A stretch of DNA of 34,001 nucleotides from Eubacterium sp. MSJ-13 (GCF_018918235.1 NZ_JAHLQE010000100.1:1-34001), one strand, 5' to 3'. Numbered from the stretch's first letter, positions 1 through 9,870 are shown. Notes: generated from the letters alone by a model not told the origin. Translations and numbers: made by a program.

Positions 1-156
1 GTTCTGTCGTCGGCTGTACACTCGGCTCTGCTGTTGGTTCTGTCGTCGGCTGTACACTTGGCTCTGTTGTTGGTGCTACTGTCGGCTGTACACTCGGCTC
101 TGTTGTTGGTGCTACTGTCGGCTGTACGCTTGGCTCTGCTGTCGGTGCTACTGTTG
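1..156 (-). repeat. 36-bp tandem repeats coding a Pro/Thr-rich 12-residue unit
   Basis: Read on the minus strand, about four copies of a unit such as TVAPTTEPSVQP follow one another, with small variants (TA/TT, TTEPTAEPSVQP). The array reaches the window edge. This is a typical extended wall-spanning linker of a Gram-positive surface protein; copy number is likely to vary between strains. Confidence 0.85.
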
Positions 157-3100
157 GCTGTGCACTCTGATTTGGCTTCGGTACAACTGGATAAGACGGT
201 GTCGATGGATTACTCTTTACAGTATCCTTATAAGCAATCGCATATGTTGAAAAACGATCTGTCTCAAAAGTAAACATTCCTGTACTCTCTGTAAATGTTC
301 CACTCAACACATCTACACTTACACCTGGACTTGGAGATGGCGATATAGTTGAAGATGTACTACCGTCATGCGAACGAATAATCTTATATTCACGAACCAT
401 GGAAGTATTGTGATTCAACAGTTCATCTGGAATGCGAATACTTACTTTAACATTAATTCCCGTCTCATGAATCTGAACTTTCTGACTATTGCCAACCTTT
501 TTATACAGATCTGCATCAAAGTAGAAAAGTGTTGCATTCTGACCTACTATCTTTTCGGCTTCAGCCTGCATCTTTGCCTTATCGTCAGGCGAAAGACCAG
601 TCACATCTGTATTAGCAATATATAACCATACTCTTGCATCATTTCTACCTGCTTCAATATCATCTTTCTCGCTTGATGTAAACATCTTTTCATCTGACAG
701 TAATTCCTTCTTTGTATTTCCTACCACTGCCTCGCTAATAGATGCCCTGTCTTCTATTTCTGCATACTTATACAGACTTGTAATTCCTGCATCTTCTGAG
801 CCAGTCTTTGGAATACTCTCAATTCTCTTATAACTACATCCGTCTATAAGACATGTCATTTCCTTCTTGCCTTCTTTAGATGCTGTTGCTTCATTTATGA
901 TTGTCCACTCAGATGGCCAGATATGTCCATCCTCGTCTGTAATATACCATATGGCTGTTGCAGAACCTTTATAATTTCCCTTACCTTTGATCGCAATCGT
1001 ATATTTTCCAATATCCTTCGCAGTAAGCACGCTGTTATCTGTATCAATTTCATAGTCTGTTCCAAGCACTAAGTCTTTTCCGTTCAGCGTAACCTTAGCA
1101 ATAGTCTGTGTAACATCTGCTCCTGTATACTTTATACATGTATCTGCTACAGTGATCTTGATACCGGTTGTCAGTGCAGCTGGAGTAATCGTATACTCTA
1201 CTGTTGCCTGTAATGTATCCGGAAGTTTGTAATTTGCATTGCCCAGTCCTATTGCCGTAGCTGTATACTTAGCATCTGTTGTATTTGCATTTTTCTGTGT
1301 GCCACCCACAACAACAGTACATGTATCTCCGTCAATCAGCCCCTTTACTTTCGCCGTAGGCGCCTGCTCTGTACCATTATATGTCAAAGTCAGAGTATCT
1401 TCATCCCACTCAATTCCGGTGATTTCTTTTGGCTGGATCTTAACTGTTGCATGACCCTGATATGGGTTATATCCTCTTGCCTTTACTTCGTAATAAATTG
1501 TATATGTATCAATCTGATCACCTGACATCTTTACATCCTTGTAAGAAGGACTTTCTGACAGATTATAAACTCCATTCTCTGTTCCGTATTTAATCGTAGC
1601 CCCATCTGGTGTTCCTGATACTGAAATACCATATTTGTTACCATCATATGTTTTTTCAACATCCGGTGCTGTAATTCCTGTCATATCTGAACCGCTTACC
1701 TTAAATGACACCGTATCCGTCACTGTCTTTGCATAATTCGTTGTCTCTGGAATTACTGCATACATATAATATGTATCTGCATCTAAGGTATCTTTATCGA
1801 TATTTTCCCACTTTTTACCGTTTTCAGCTACATTCTCTGTTGTATAATACCACTCAATTCCATCATTTCCAGTAATCTCTTTTACTCCGGAAATCGTCGG
1901 CTCAGCCACTACACCATTATATGTATAATCAGACATACTAATGGTTGCATTCTGCTTAATCTTTGATATTCTAAATGCTGCTTTTGCTTGTACACCAGAT
2001 CCTGACGCACCATCTTTTGTAACCGTACATACCGCTACATAATCTCCGGCATTTGTCGGAGCAGAAGCAAGTGCTGTGCCATCAAGTTCTGTGCTTCCTT
2101 TTTCTTTTGCTTTATAGTAAGTAATTTCCTGAGTTGGATTAGCCGAAGGAAATCCAATGCTGGTTTTCGTTTTCGCTTTATCATAAACAACTCCGGAATA
2201 TTCCATATCCACTGCCTCTAAAACAAGCTTTTCTGCATTTTTCTTATCATGATAAGAACATTCATAATCTGAAGCATCACAAGTTGCAAGAATTATGTTC
2301 TCCGCAGAAGGATCTACAGAATATACCCACTGATGTGTATGAGCCTTACCATTCTCTCCAGGCTTAGAATCTGACTGTGGAGTTCCATCCGGATTCACAA
2401 TACTGTTTCCACCCTGTCCAGCAGCTGTTATACCATTACCACCATTTCCTGCTTTGACAGAACTATTTGTATTTACCGTAACACTCGTTCCCTGAACACC
2501 GTTACCGCCATTTCCTCCGGTTCCGCCAGCGATTAACGCATCACCACCGTTTCCTCCGATGATATTTGTCAACTTACTTGCACTTTCACCAACTATAATG
2601 GTAGTATTGCTTCCACTGATTCCGGCACCACCATTTCCTCCGGTTCCGTTATCACCCAATGCGTTACCACCATTTCCTCCGGTAATCTTCGCCGGACTTG
2701 TAGCACCGGAAATATTAACCTTCAAATTTGTGCCGCCGGTAATCGCATCGCCGCCATTACCACCTGTTCCATTCTCTTCTTTATTATCAGCACCATTTCC
2801 TCCGCTGATGCTGACATTACCTTCGATATTTAATGTAGCACCACTGGTAGCTGACATATCAATTGCAGTAGCACCATTTTTACTTGTTTCATCACCATCA
2901 CAGCCTACGATAGAACCATTTCCGTTCTTATTTTCAATCTGTAATTTCTTTGTATCGCTGCTTGCCTTGATAACAGGCTTACCAGAAGAACCGGTTATTG
3001 TATTCCCATTCAGGTCAATCGTCAGTTCTTTTCTTCCTGCAGGCAATGCAATACTATCTGTCAGTGTAACATCTTTATTAAATACGAGCTTGTTCTCTCT

Positions 3101-4357
3101 TCCAGAGTATGTCACATCCTTTTCCTCGACACCCGCATCCCTTAACCACTGTGGAAATGTTCCGGCAATCCCGGCTGTTGCAGATGCTGAGCTTGCAGAA
3201 GATGATGTAGAAGAATCAGAACTATCACCATTCAACTGATCGCCATATTCTACAAAAAATCCCTTTGCATCCCAACTTCCCAAAATATTAGTACTATTAT
3301 AGCTCAAATTATTCCAGGAATAGTTTTTAACATCCGGTGTACTAGCTCCATAACTACCATCTCCCAAAAGAAGCGTTGCCAATACTGTTTCTCCCAAACT
3401 GCTACCACTATCTGGATTGTTTGTATCTGGATTGTTTGGTTCATAACCATATCGGCTTCCACCACCACGTTCCCAGTTAAAATAATATCCTTTTTTTGTA
3501 TTCTCCTGATCCTTAGTCGCATATGTATCTGCATCTACCGACTCGGTGTCATAAAAAGTGGTTCCTGCCTCCGGTCCACATGCCCAGTACCATGTTGTCC
3601 CACCGGATACACTTTCCCCAAATGCCTGTTCAAATGTTACATTAGAATCCTTTAACTCAACATCACTTTGTGCCTATAATCTGGTTCCACCAAGCCATCC
3701 GATTGCTGCAGATGCCTCTTTTATAAACAAATCCTCTTCCTTGCTCGTTACCGTCGCCAGATATCCCTTTCGACCAGAATATGTCATTTTTTTGGCATTA
3801 TCATAGGAAGCATTCCAGGTATTTTGCTCACTTCCTGACTTCTCAAACGGAACATACTGATAGTAATGTCCATTTCCACCCCAGTAAAATGTCTTATACT
3901 TAATCACGTCTGTACTTAACGATACATTCACACTCTGTCCTGCTTCGCCACCATTAAATCTAACCTGTCTGATATATTCCTCGGCAATCTCCTTTGCCGT
4001 CTTACCATCTGTATTGTCTACATTGATAATTTTAGAATAGTCGCCACTGATACCTTCATTATAAGTGTATCCACTTACCGTAGGAAGCTCAATGTTCTCA
4101 CTTTCATCTAATTTGCTTAATGTATACGAGATTACAATACTCTTATACTTCACGTTGTCATCACTGCTTCCAGTCGCATCCTTAAATGTCTGTGATGCGC
4201 TATCATATTTTCCAAATGTCAGAACCTCTTCCTCTTCTGCTGCCTTTGCTTTCTTTGCCGCTCCCGGCACAGATACCGATGTCACCACCATCGCTACTGC
4301 CAGAATTCCGGCAAATATTCTTCTGTGAATTGTCTTCAATCGCTTCATTATCCACAT
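1..4357 (-). pseudogene. Large secreted C-type lectin surface protein, interrupted by in-frame TAG, 3' end beyond window
   Basis: The frame opens at 4357 (an ATG at 4348 is an alternative) with a signal peptide: basic start, hydrophobic stretch, cleavage region near AAKKAKAAE. Residues from about 160 look like a C-type lectin fold (ATVTSKEEDLF, GWLGGTR). A TAG at 3674-3676 then ends the ORF after 227 codons. Exactly the same frame stays open for another ~1,220 codons to the window edge, continuing the lectin fold (WYWACGPE, a YEPNNP loop, SWNNLS, GFFVEYG), then a Gly/Asn-rich GGNGG region (about 2430-2850), several Ig/MBG-like beta domains (about 1030-2240) and a Pro/Thr-rich tail of 12-residue repeats. 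Wall anchoring is likely but the anchor would lie outside. Read directly: the stop and the open frame. Inferred: a recent nonsense mutation, readthrough or a base error. No ATG with a ribosome site follows closely enough to rescue secretion. Confidence 0.8.
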
Positions 4358-4406
4358 CCGTCCTTTCTTTTGTTCTCTTCATGACATACTACTAACATTT
4401 TTTATC

Positions 4407-4443
4407 ATTATAGCAAATCAAATAGGACAAATTTGGGACAAAT
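4407..4443 (-). promoter_or_regulatory. Candidate activator-dependent promoter with 11-bp-period direct repeats
   Basis: On the minus strand two exact copies of ATTTGTCC (4436-4443 and 4425-4432) lie 11 bp apart, 12 bp before a perfect TATAAT (4407-4412), in front of the lectin gene. No good -35 box is present; the repeats occupy its place. SARP-type winged helices are known to bind heptamer direct repeats with 11-bp period just upstream of -10. The adjacent gene at 4467-5276 encodes a SARP-like response regulator, so it is the obvious candidate regulator (inference). Confidence 0.55.
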
Positions 4444-4466
4444 CATACTAACTCAAGATAATTCCT

Positions 4467-5276
4467 TCAATTTTCCCTGTCTCTTAGAATTACATTCCGA
4501 ACCTCTCCCCAGCTATACTGCGCCATATATTCACCGTTATAGGCACGAACTCCCTCCGGCTTATCATCCAGATAATCATAATAGTCACAAGAAATCTTCT
4601 GGTCATCAATGGCATATTTGTTCCAGGAAGTCATAAAAATATCCTCTAACCCCTGCGCCTTCAATGTTTTATTAAGATCTTTTTTCAATTTCTGAAGATA
4701 AGATGCTTTACTAGAATCTGACTCCGCATCTTCCCATAATACAGCACGAAGCTCACCGGATGTTACAGCATTTCCTCTACGATCAATCAAATATGCTAAC
4801 ATTTCTTTTGTCTTGCTTCTATCAAAGCTAAGACTTTTTCCATTTACAAATACATCAAATGTGCCGAAACATCTTGCATGCAATATATTCTTTTTTGAAG
4901 GCAGCACTGGAATCCTTAGTTCATCCAACTCCTCGCGAACTACTTTTGCTGTGACAGGTTTTTCTATATAACCGCTGACATGCATTTTAAAAGCTTCTGC
5001 CATATATTTGCTATACGCCGTTACAAACACAATATTAACCTTTGGATTCCATATCTTTAGCTGCTTTGCCACATCAATCCCACTGATTGCTCCCATTTCT
5101 ACATCAAGAAATACTACATCATATGCATGTTCACTGGCATATTCTAACAACTTCTCTGGATTACGAAAGCATGAAAGCTCCGCTTCCTCATATTTTGTTT
5201 CTTTGACCGCCTCTTTTATTGCTTCTTCCAGCTCTTCCAGTGCTATTACTTCATCATCCGCTGCTATAATTTTCAT
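4467..5276 (-). CDS. Response regulator, receiver plus SARP-like winged-helix domain
   Basis: A 269-residue two-component regulator. Residues 1-120 form a receiver: acidic pocket AADDE near the start, phospho-acceptor Asp in VVFLDVEM, Thr/Ala in FVTAYS and Lys in YIEKPV. Residues about 133-215 resemble the winged helix of SARP/OmpR-type activators (CFGTFDVFVNGK, then a helix-rich part with LRAVLWED). The tail (YDYLDDKPEGVRAYNGEYMAQYSW) matches the start of a BTAD domain and stops there. An AGAGGG ribosome site precedes the ATG. It starts 24 bp after the remnant of a hybrid kinase, so it was probably in one operon with it and now lacks that partner. It lies directly upstream of the lectin gene and probably controls it (inference). 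Confidence 0.85.
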   Translation of the reverse strand: MKIIAADDEVIALEELEEAIKEAVKETKYEEAELSCFRNPEKLLEYASEHAYDVVFLDVEMGAISGIDVAKQLKIWNPKVNIVFVTAYSKYMAEAFKMHVSGYIEKPVTAKVVREELDELRIPVLPSKKNILHARCFGTFDVFVNGKSLSFDRSKTKEMLAYLIDRRGNAVTSGELRAVLWEDAESDSSKASYLQKLKKDLNKTLKAQGLEDIFMTSWNKYAIDDQKISCDYYDYLDDKPEGVRAYNGEYMAQYSWGEVRNVILRDREN

Positions 5277-5299
5277 ATATCCCTCTACCCCTTCTTTTA

Positions 5300-5681
5300 C
5301 TAATTTAGATACGCCCGCAGTATCCTATTAAGTTTATTAAAATCCAAAGGCTTTGCTATATGCGAATTCATTCCTGTGTTCTTCGCCATCTGCACATCTT
5401 CCGCAAAAGCATTGGCTGTCATTGCAACAATTGGCAGCTGTCCTCTTCTTCCGTAATGAACCTTTTGTAAAGCTCATAAACTCATCATAATCATAGCCAA
5501 GATTATCAAGCATATATCTGCTTACCGATAAAATAGTCAGCTTTTCATCATATCTTCCGACGATCGCACCTACAGCATTATTTTTTGAAACCGCTTTTTG
5601 GACGGTCGATAAGGTCTCCTCTCCAAATCCGCTAAAGTCACTTAAATAATCCATTTCCTCATATATTTTTATGCCCTTCAT
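5300..5681 (-). pseudogene. Remnant of a hybrid histidine kinase (PAS-like start fused out of frame to receiver end)
   Basis: The 114-codon ORF 5681-5337 begins like a PAS-type sensor (AVGAIVGRYDEKLTILSVS, YMLDNLGYDYDEF). After about residue 75 its sequence makes no sense in that frame (cysteine-rich tail). Reading the other frame from about 5465 down to a TAG at 5300-5302 gives the unmistakable end of a receiver domain: GQLPIVAMTANAFAEDV, then SHIAKPLDFNKL and ILRAYLN. So the 5' end of a sensor kinase is joined near 5460 to its last ~50 codons. The histidine, ATPase and most receiver sequence is missing and the frame is shifted. A ribosome site (GGAGGTAG region) and promoter remain upstream. 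The ORF as it stands is very unlikely to encode a working protein. Confidence 0.85.
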
Positions 5682-5910
5682 GTGCTCTACCTCCTTCCTC
5701 TTTTCTCATCCGATCTCCCTATTTTCTATTTCACAAAAAAAGAACAGTCCAGTTTATACATCTGAACCATTCTTTTTCCTAAGTATTTATATATCACACT
5801 ACTATACAAGCATTTCCCTATAAAGTAAAAGAGTGATAACTTTCACTTGGAATCCCATAATTTTCAGAATAGTGCCAATGATGCTGCACTTTACTTTTCC
5901 AATACAAAAT

Positions 5911-5939
5911 ATTATACCATATGCAAAAAAAACTGTCGA
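5911..5939 (-). promoter_or_regulatory. Sigma-A-type promoter for the kinase remnant/regulator operon
   Basis: On the minus strand TCGACA (5934-5939), a 17-bp spacer and a perfect TATAAT (5911-5916). It points at the kinase remnant about 225 bp downstream and could keep the response regulator expressed. The rest of 5682-6082 is AT-rich with no gene that I can support. Confidence 0.6.
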
Positions 5940-6021
5940 TTTCATTTTCTTCTATATAAACTGCCATTTTCGCATATTATCATTGTGCAAACTCACATCA
6001 TCTAAAACCGACAGATTTCAA

Positions 6022-6039
6022 CCGCTTTCTTTCAAGCGG
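6022..6039 (-). terminator. Weak hairpin after the flavoprotein gene
   Basis: CCGCTT and AAGCGG pair around a 6-base loop, inside a wider ACAGAT/ATCTGT pairing. It lies about 45 bp after the stop of the flavoprotein gene. The T tract is poor, so a terminator is only one possibility. Confidence 0.3.
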
Positions 6040-6082
6040 GTATCTGCTATCTGTTCTGCTGCCAGACAATGTCAATATCTTA

Positions 6083-6700
6083 TTATCTGATAAAGTGTGT
6101 CCATGCATGTTCTTCTGTTTCCGGAAGTCCAAATTTCTCCTTGCCGAGCGCAATGCTCTTCATAAGAAATGTCATGTTTCTTGCAAGCACACGCATAGTC
6201 TGCTTACCTTCCTCATCCTCATTTGCCTCTCCCTGCTCACGTCCATGTATAGAATTCCAATACTGGCTTGATGCAATAGGCATATTTGTTATGGTAAAAT
6301 ACTTATTAAGCTCATCAAATGTAGCTGAACATCCACCGCGTCTTGCACATACTACACTTGCTCCGACCTTCATGCTTTTATCAAAATGTGTGCTGAAAAA
6401 TAGTCTGTCAAGAGTTGCTATCAGCGTTGCATTAGCAGATGCATAGTAAACCGGACTTGCTATTACAAGACCGTCAGCCTCCTCGAATTTAGGTGCCAGC
6501 TCATTTACCACATCATCAAAAACACATTTTCCAAGCTCTGCGCAGCGTCGACAGGCAATACAGCCTCGTACATCCTTATTGCCAACCTGCACTATCTCAG
6601 CCTCAACACCTTCTGCCTCAAATACTTTTTTCATCTCACCAAGTGCAATAGATGTATTTCCATTTACTCTTGGGCTTCCATTGATCATTAATACTTTCAT
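6083..6700 (-). CDS. Flavodoxin-fold NAD(P)H:FMN reductase, iron-sulfur flavoprotein type
   Basis: A 205-residue cytoplasmic protein. The first strand and phosphate loop MKVLMINGSPRVNGNT is the FMN-binding signature of the NADPH-dependent FMN reductase/flavodoxin-like family, and ASPVYYASANA near residue 80 is the second FMN-contacting loop. Cys47, 50, 53 and 59 (C-x2-C-x2-C-x5-C) match the compact cysteine motif of iron-sulfur flavoproteins, so a 4Fe-4S cluster is plausible. These proteins pass electrons between ferredoxin or NAD(P)H and small acceptors; the true substrate cannot be told. AGGAG lies 9 bases before the ATG. It follows the HD-GYP gene by only 44 bp on the same strand and may be read from the same transcript. 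Confidence 0.85.
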   Translation of the reverse strand: MKVLMINGSPRVNGNTSIALGEMKKVFEAEGVEAEIVQVGNKDVRGCIACRRCAELGKCVFDDVVNELAPKFEEADGLVIASPVYYASANATLIATLDRLFFSTHFDKSMKVGASVVCARRGGCSATFDELNKYFTITNMPIASSQYWNSIHGREQGEANEDEEGKQTMRVLARNMTFLMKSIALGKEKFGLPETEEHAWTHFIR

Positions 6701-6744
6701 TGTCTGTATCTCCTCTCATAAAACTATGCTTTCTAAAAAGCTTC

Positions 6745-8646
6745 TTAGTCAATTATACCATGGATCGTCTCCAAAAATACAGCCGGTAAGAAAGGTTTAG
6801 TGATATAATCCTCCACTCCAAGTCCTCTTGCCTTTTCAATCGTATCATAATCTCTCGTAGCCGTTATAAAAGCAACCTTAATATCCGAAAACTCGCGAAT
6901 CTTTGACAATGTTTCAAAACCATCCATCTCCGGCATTTCTATATCGAGCAATAAAAGATCAACTTCATTATCTTTTATAAAATCTATTGCCTCCTGTCCG
7001 GATGTTAATGTAAATATTTCATACATAGGCTCATCCTTGCAGATTCCCTTTACAAGCATAAGATTCATTTTCTGATCGTCAACAACAAGTATCCTGCGCT
7101 TTAATTCATCGGTCTGCTTCATATCATAATTTTTATCTTCGTCTATCATCTGAAGCATTACATCTGCTATAGCAGGATCAAACTGTGTGCCTTTTCCTTT
7201 TTCAATCTCTCCACGAACAACCTCCTGCGGCAGAGCATTTCTATAACTTCTGTTTGATGCCATTGCGTCATAACTGTCTGCAACCGCGATTATCCTTGCT
7301 ATCTCAGGTATATTTTCACCTTTCAGCCCACTTGGATAACCTGTCCCGTCATAATGTTCATGGTGATATTTTGCACCTATACCAAGATCTTTAAATCTTC
7401 GTATTCCTTTCAAAATATGGTAACCCGTTACAGGATGAAGTTTTATCATTGAAAATTCCTGTTCAGTAAGTTTTCCCGGTTTATTTATTATGGCATCAGG
7501 TATTCTTATCTTTCCCATATCATGAAGAAGTGCTACCTGATATATTTCATCCTGCTCCTTTTTTGATTTTCCCATACGCGCCGCAAGTTCCCTGCTGTAA
7601 TTTGCCACTCTGACAGAATGACCTTTTGTATATTTATCCTTTGCATCTATTGTTTTTGCAAGTGCCTGCATTACGCTGTCGTTTATTTCAATAAGCTCAT
7701 TATTTGTCTCATCAAGTTCATTTAATGTACGCATAGTGATGCGTCTTGACATTGTGCAAAAAATAACTATCACTATATAAAGCACAATGCTTAACGAAAC
7801 ATCATATATGATAAGCCTGCTGACTTTCTGATATAATTTATCATTATTTATCACCATGACCGCATACCACTCGTCCATTATAGGAGCAGAGAACACTGTT
7901 ACCTTACCACTTTTCATCTTGTAAGTAAAAATCTGATCTCCACCTGATACCACTTTATTATAAATAGGTGACATCTCCCCTTTTGAATAGTCTTTACCGA
8001 TACTTTTGTCATCTGAATGTGTAACCACAAGTCCCGTTTTGTCACATACAAAGCCATACCCATGACCATTAAGTTTTATGGCTTCTGTTTCCTCCTGAAG
8101 TGTTCCAAGGTCGATATCAAGTGATATAACACTCTCTTTATCCTCCAAAAGCTGGCTTATCGAAACCATGACAGTATTGGTCTGGGCATCAAGATACGGC
8201 TGAACAAATGTTGGCTCTCCCTCTGCCGCAACAGCCGCCTTATACCATTCCCTGTCCTGCGGCACATAACCCTTTCCAGGCTGCCATCCTATTCCGTCAA
8301 GGTACTCCCCATCAAAAAGTCCATATATACCAGTAAAACTTTTATCCACATCTCTCTTATAATACTTTGATTCCTCTGTAAGAAAATTTAAAATATCATC
8401 ACTACTGTAATTTTCACGAAGCATGTATTCTACAGTAATAGCAGTAAGCTCAACCGCATCCATTCCTCTTGACAGATATGAATCCATCTGCTCCATCTGT
8501 TGTTTAAGTGCACTCTCCCCGACAGAAAGCGTATCACTGACAGCCTTCTTGTAAAATGCCTGAATCGTACAAAAAGATAAAATTGTTATCGCCAGAAAAC
8601 ACACTATAAGTGTTGTAATATACTGTTTCTTACTTAAATTTTTCAT
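6745..8646 (-). CDS. Membrane sensor with Cache, HD-GYP phosphodiesterase and C-terminal receiver domains
   Basis: 633 residues. TM1 is about 10-31, then an outside double-Cache sensor (about 35-270, with GIGWQPGKGYVPQDREWY, typical of dCache), TM2 about 278-298, a short coiled linker, an HD-GYP domain (about 325-500) and a receiver (518-633). HD-GYP residues are complete: H375-D376 in HDMGK and the HHEHYDGTGYP motif at 428-438, so it should hydrolyse cyclic-di-GMP. The receiver keeps VVDD (521-524), phospho-acceptor D568 and K617. A receiver placed after the output domain is unusual, since it normally lies at the N-terminus. The likely role is an environmental signal lowering c-di-GMP and so shifting between motility and attachment (inference). 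No clear partner kinase lies beside it. Confidence 0.92.
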   Translation of the reverse strand: MKNLSKKQYITTLIVCFLAITILSFCTIQAFYKKAVSDTLSVGESALKQQMEQMDSYLSRGMDAVELTAITVEYMLRENYSSDDILNFLTEESKYYKRDVDKSFTGIYGLFDGEYLDGIGWQPGKGYVPQDREWYKAAVAAEGEPTFVQPYLDAQTNTVMVSISQLLEDKESVISLDIDLGTLQEETEAIKLNGHGYGFVCDKTGLVVTHSDDKSIGKDYSKGEMSPIYNKVVSGGDQIFTYKMKSGKVTVFSAPIMDEWYAVMVINNDKLYQKVSRLIIYDVSLSIVLYIVIVIFCTMSRRITMRTLNELDETNNELIEINDSVMQALAKTIDAKDKYTKGHSVRVANYSRELAARMGKSKKEQDEIYQVALLHDMGKIRIPDAIINKPGKLTEQEFSMIKLHPVTGYHILKGIRRFKDLGIGAKYHHEHYDGTGYPSGLKGENIPEIARIIAVADSYDAMASNRSYRNALPQEVVRGEIEKGKGTQFDPAIADVMLQMIDEDKNYDMKQTDELKRRILVVDDQKMNLMLVKGICKDEPMYEIFTLTSGQEAIDFIKDNEVDLLLLDIEMPEMDGFETLSKIREFSDIKVAFITATRDYDTIEKARGLGVEDYITKPFLPAVFLETIHGIID

Positions 8647-8750
8647 ATAACTCCAATCCCCTTATCCATATGATATTTAACTAATCATTTATTTTGCAGA
8701 TATTGTTTTTAGATGTGAATAAATAAAAAATATAAATCTGCTCTCACATT

Positions 8751-9728
8751 TTACTCAAACGGATATTTTACATTCCACTGTTGTCTTAATTTATCCATCA
8801 ACTTCATCATACGCATAGTTTCATCATGTGGCATCTCACTGCACTCAAGTTTTCCGTCTGCAATTGCATCAAGTGCAGACTGCACTTCATACTCATATCC
8901 CGTAATTTGTTTTTCCCTCTCATAATAGGCAGTTCTCTTACGAGCCTTGTTATATACGGATATGCTCTCAAAATTATTTATATTTTCCACCACCATAAAA
9001 CCCTTATCTCCATGAATGATACCCTTGCGGTCACTTACAGACAACATGGACGCATTTAAGACAGCCATCTTTCCATCAGGATAAATAAGCGTCATACTAT
9101 CCTGTTCATCCACTCCTGTAGAATGATATGTACACGCCGAACAGATTCTTTCATAATCATCGCCAAACAACATAGATGCAAAATTCAATGCATATACACC
9201 AACATCAAGCAATGCACCACCCGCTAACATTGGATCTGTCAATCTCTTGTTCTGATCTATATCATATCCAAGATTTGCTGTAAGCATAGTCGGCGTACCT
9301 ATCACACCACTTGCAAGCACCTCTTTTATCTTATTTAAAAACGGCATATAACGCACCCATATTGCCTCTGTCACAAAGACATTTTCCTTTTTTGCATAAG
9401 AAAAAAGTTCTTCCGCCTGCCCTGCATTTGCAGTAAATGCCTTTTCCACTAAAACAGGTTTGTGATGACTGATACACAATCTCGCATTTGCCAAATGTTC
9501 TGAATGTGGTGTTGCTATATATATCAGATCTATTGAATCATCCGCTGCAAGCTCCTCATACGAACCATATGCTTTTTCAATTCCAAATTCATCCGCAAAT
9601 TTCTGAGCCTTTTCCAAAGTTCTTGACGCCGCTGCGCCACACCTGACACCATTCATTCCAGCAAGTGTGCGTGCCATTGTATGTGCTATACCGCCTGTTC
9701 CTATAATTCCTACACTATATTCCTTCAT
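8751..9728 (-). CDS. Gfo/Idh/MocA family NAD(P)-dependent oxidoreductase
   Basis: 325 residues if started at the ATG at 9728, where AGGAAAGGCGG gives a ribosome site; a longer frame to 9773 adds 15 residues without one. The N-terminal Rossmann fold shows VGIIGTGGIA (GxGGxA) at residues 5-14, and the family motif EKAFTANAGQAEEL is the expected EKP-like catalytic-lysine segment (EKA here). The C-terminal half is the alpha/beta dimer and substrate domain (GGALLDVGVYALNF). The family oxidises or reduces sugars, inositols and related diols; the substrate cannot be read. It stands alone, about 100 bp upstream of the HD-GYP gene. Confidence 0.9.
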   Translation of the reverse strand: MKEYSVGIIGTGGIAHTMARTLAGMNGVRCGAAASRTLEKAQKFADEFGIEKAYGSYEELAADDSIDLIYIATPHSEHLANARLCISHHKPVLVEKAFTANAGQAEELFSYAKKENVFVTEAIWVRYMPFLNKIKEVLASGVIGTPTMLTANLGYDIDQNKRLTDPMLAGGALLDVGVYALNFASMLFGDDYERICSACTYHSTGVDEQDSMTLIYPDGKMAVLNASMLSVSDRKGIIHGDKGFMVVENINNFESISVYNKARKRTAYYEREKQITGYEYEVQSALDAIADGKLECSEMPHDETMRMMKLMDKLRQQWNVKYPFE

Positions 9729-9820
9729 AATACGACCGCCTTTCCTGATTTGTATTATTTTTCGCAAAATCATTTAGGTAAAGTTTAACATTATTTGATG
9801 CCCACTTCAAATATTGTATA

Positions 9821-9870
9821 AAAAAAAGACTATTAAATTTACTAATAATCAGTAAAACAATAGCCTTTTT
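9821..9870 (-). terminator. Bidirectional-type terminator after the two small genes
   Basis: A stem at 9828-9843 and 9851-9865 (GACTATT..TTTACT with AGTAAA..AATAGCC) around a 7-base loop, with seven T on the minus strand and five T on the plus strand. It ends the leftward small-gene operon. Confidence 0.7.

Noticed and set aside
1-156. Possible CRISPR-like array (regular 36-bp repeats)
   Set aside because: The repeats are directly tandem with no unique spacers and translate as a clean 12-residue protein repeat.
34-273. A plus-strand ORF rich in Leu/Val/Ser repeats at the window start
   Set aside because: It is the antisense of the Pro/Thr repeat tail of the surface protein; the repeats alone keep it open, and it has no ribosome site.
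2559-3239. A 226-codon Pro-rich plus-strand ORF
   Set aside because: It is the shadow of the GGNGG-coding region on the opposite strand.
5833-6446. Overlapping plus-strand ORFs around 5833-6446
   Set aside because: No ribosome sites; the second is antisense to the flavoprotein gene and the first is AT-rich intergenic sequence with no familiar motif.
8647-8750. Terminator between the oxidoreductase and HD-GYP genes
   Set aside because: Only a 6-bp GCAGAT/ATCTGC pairing with a long AT-rich loop; too weak to call.
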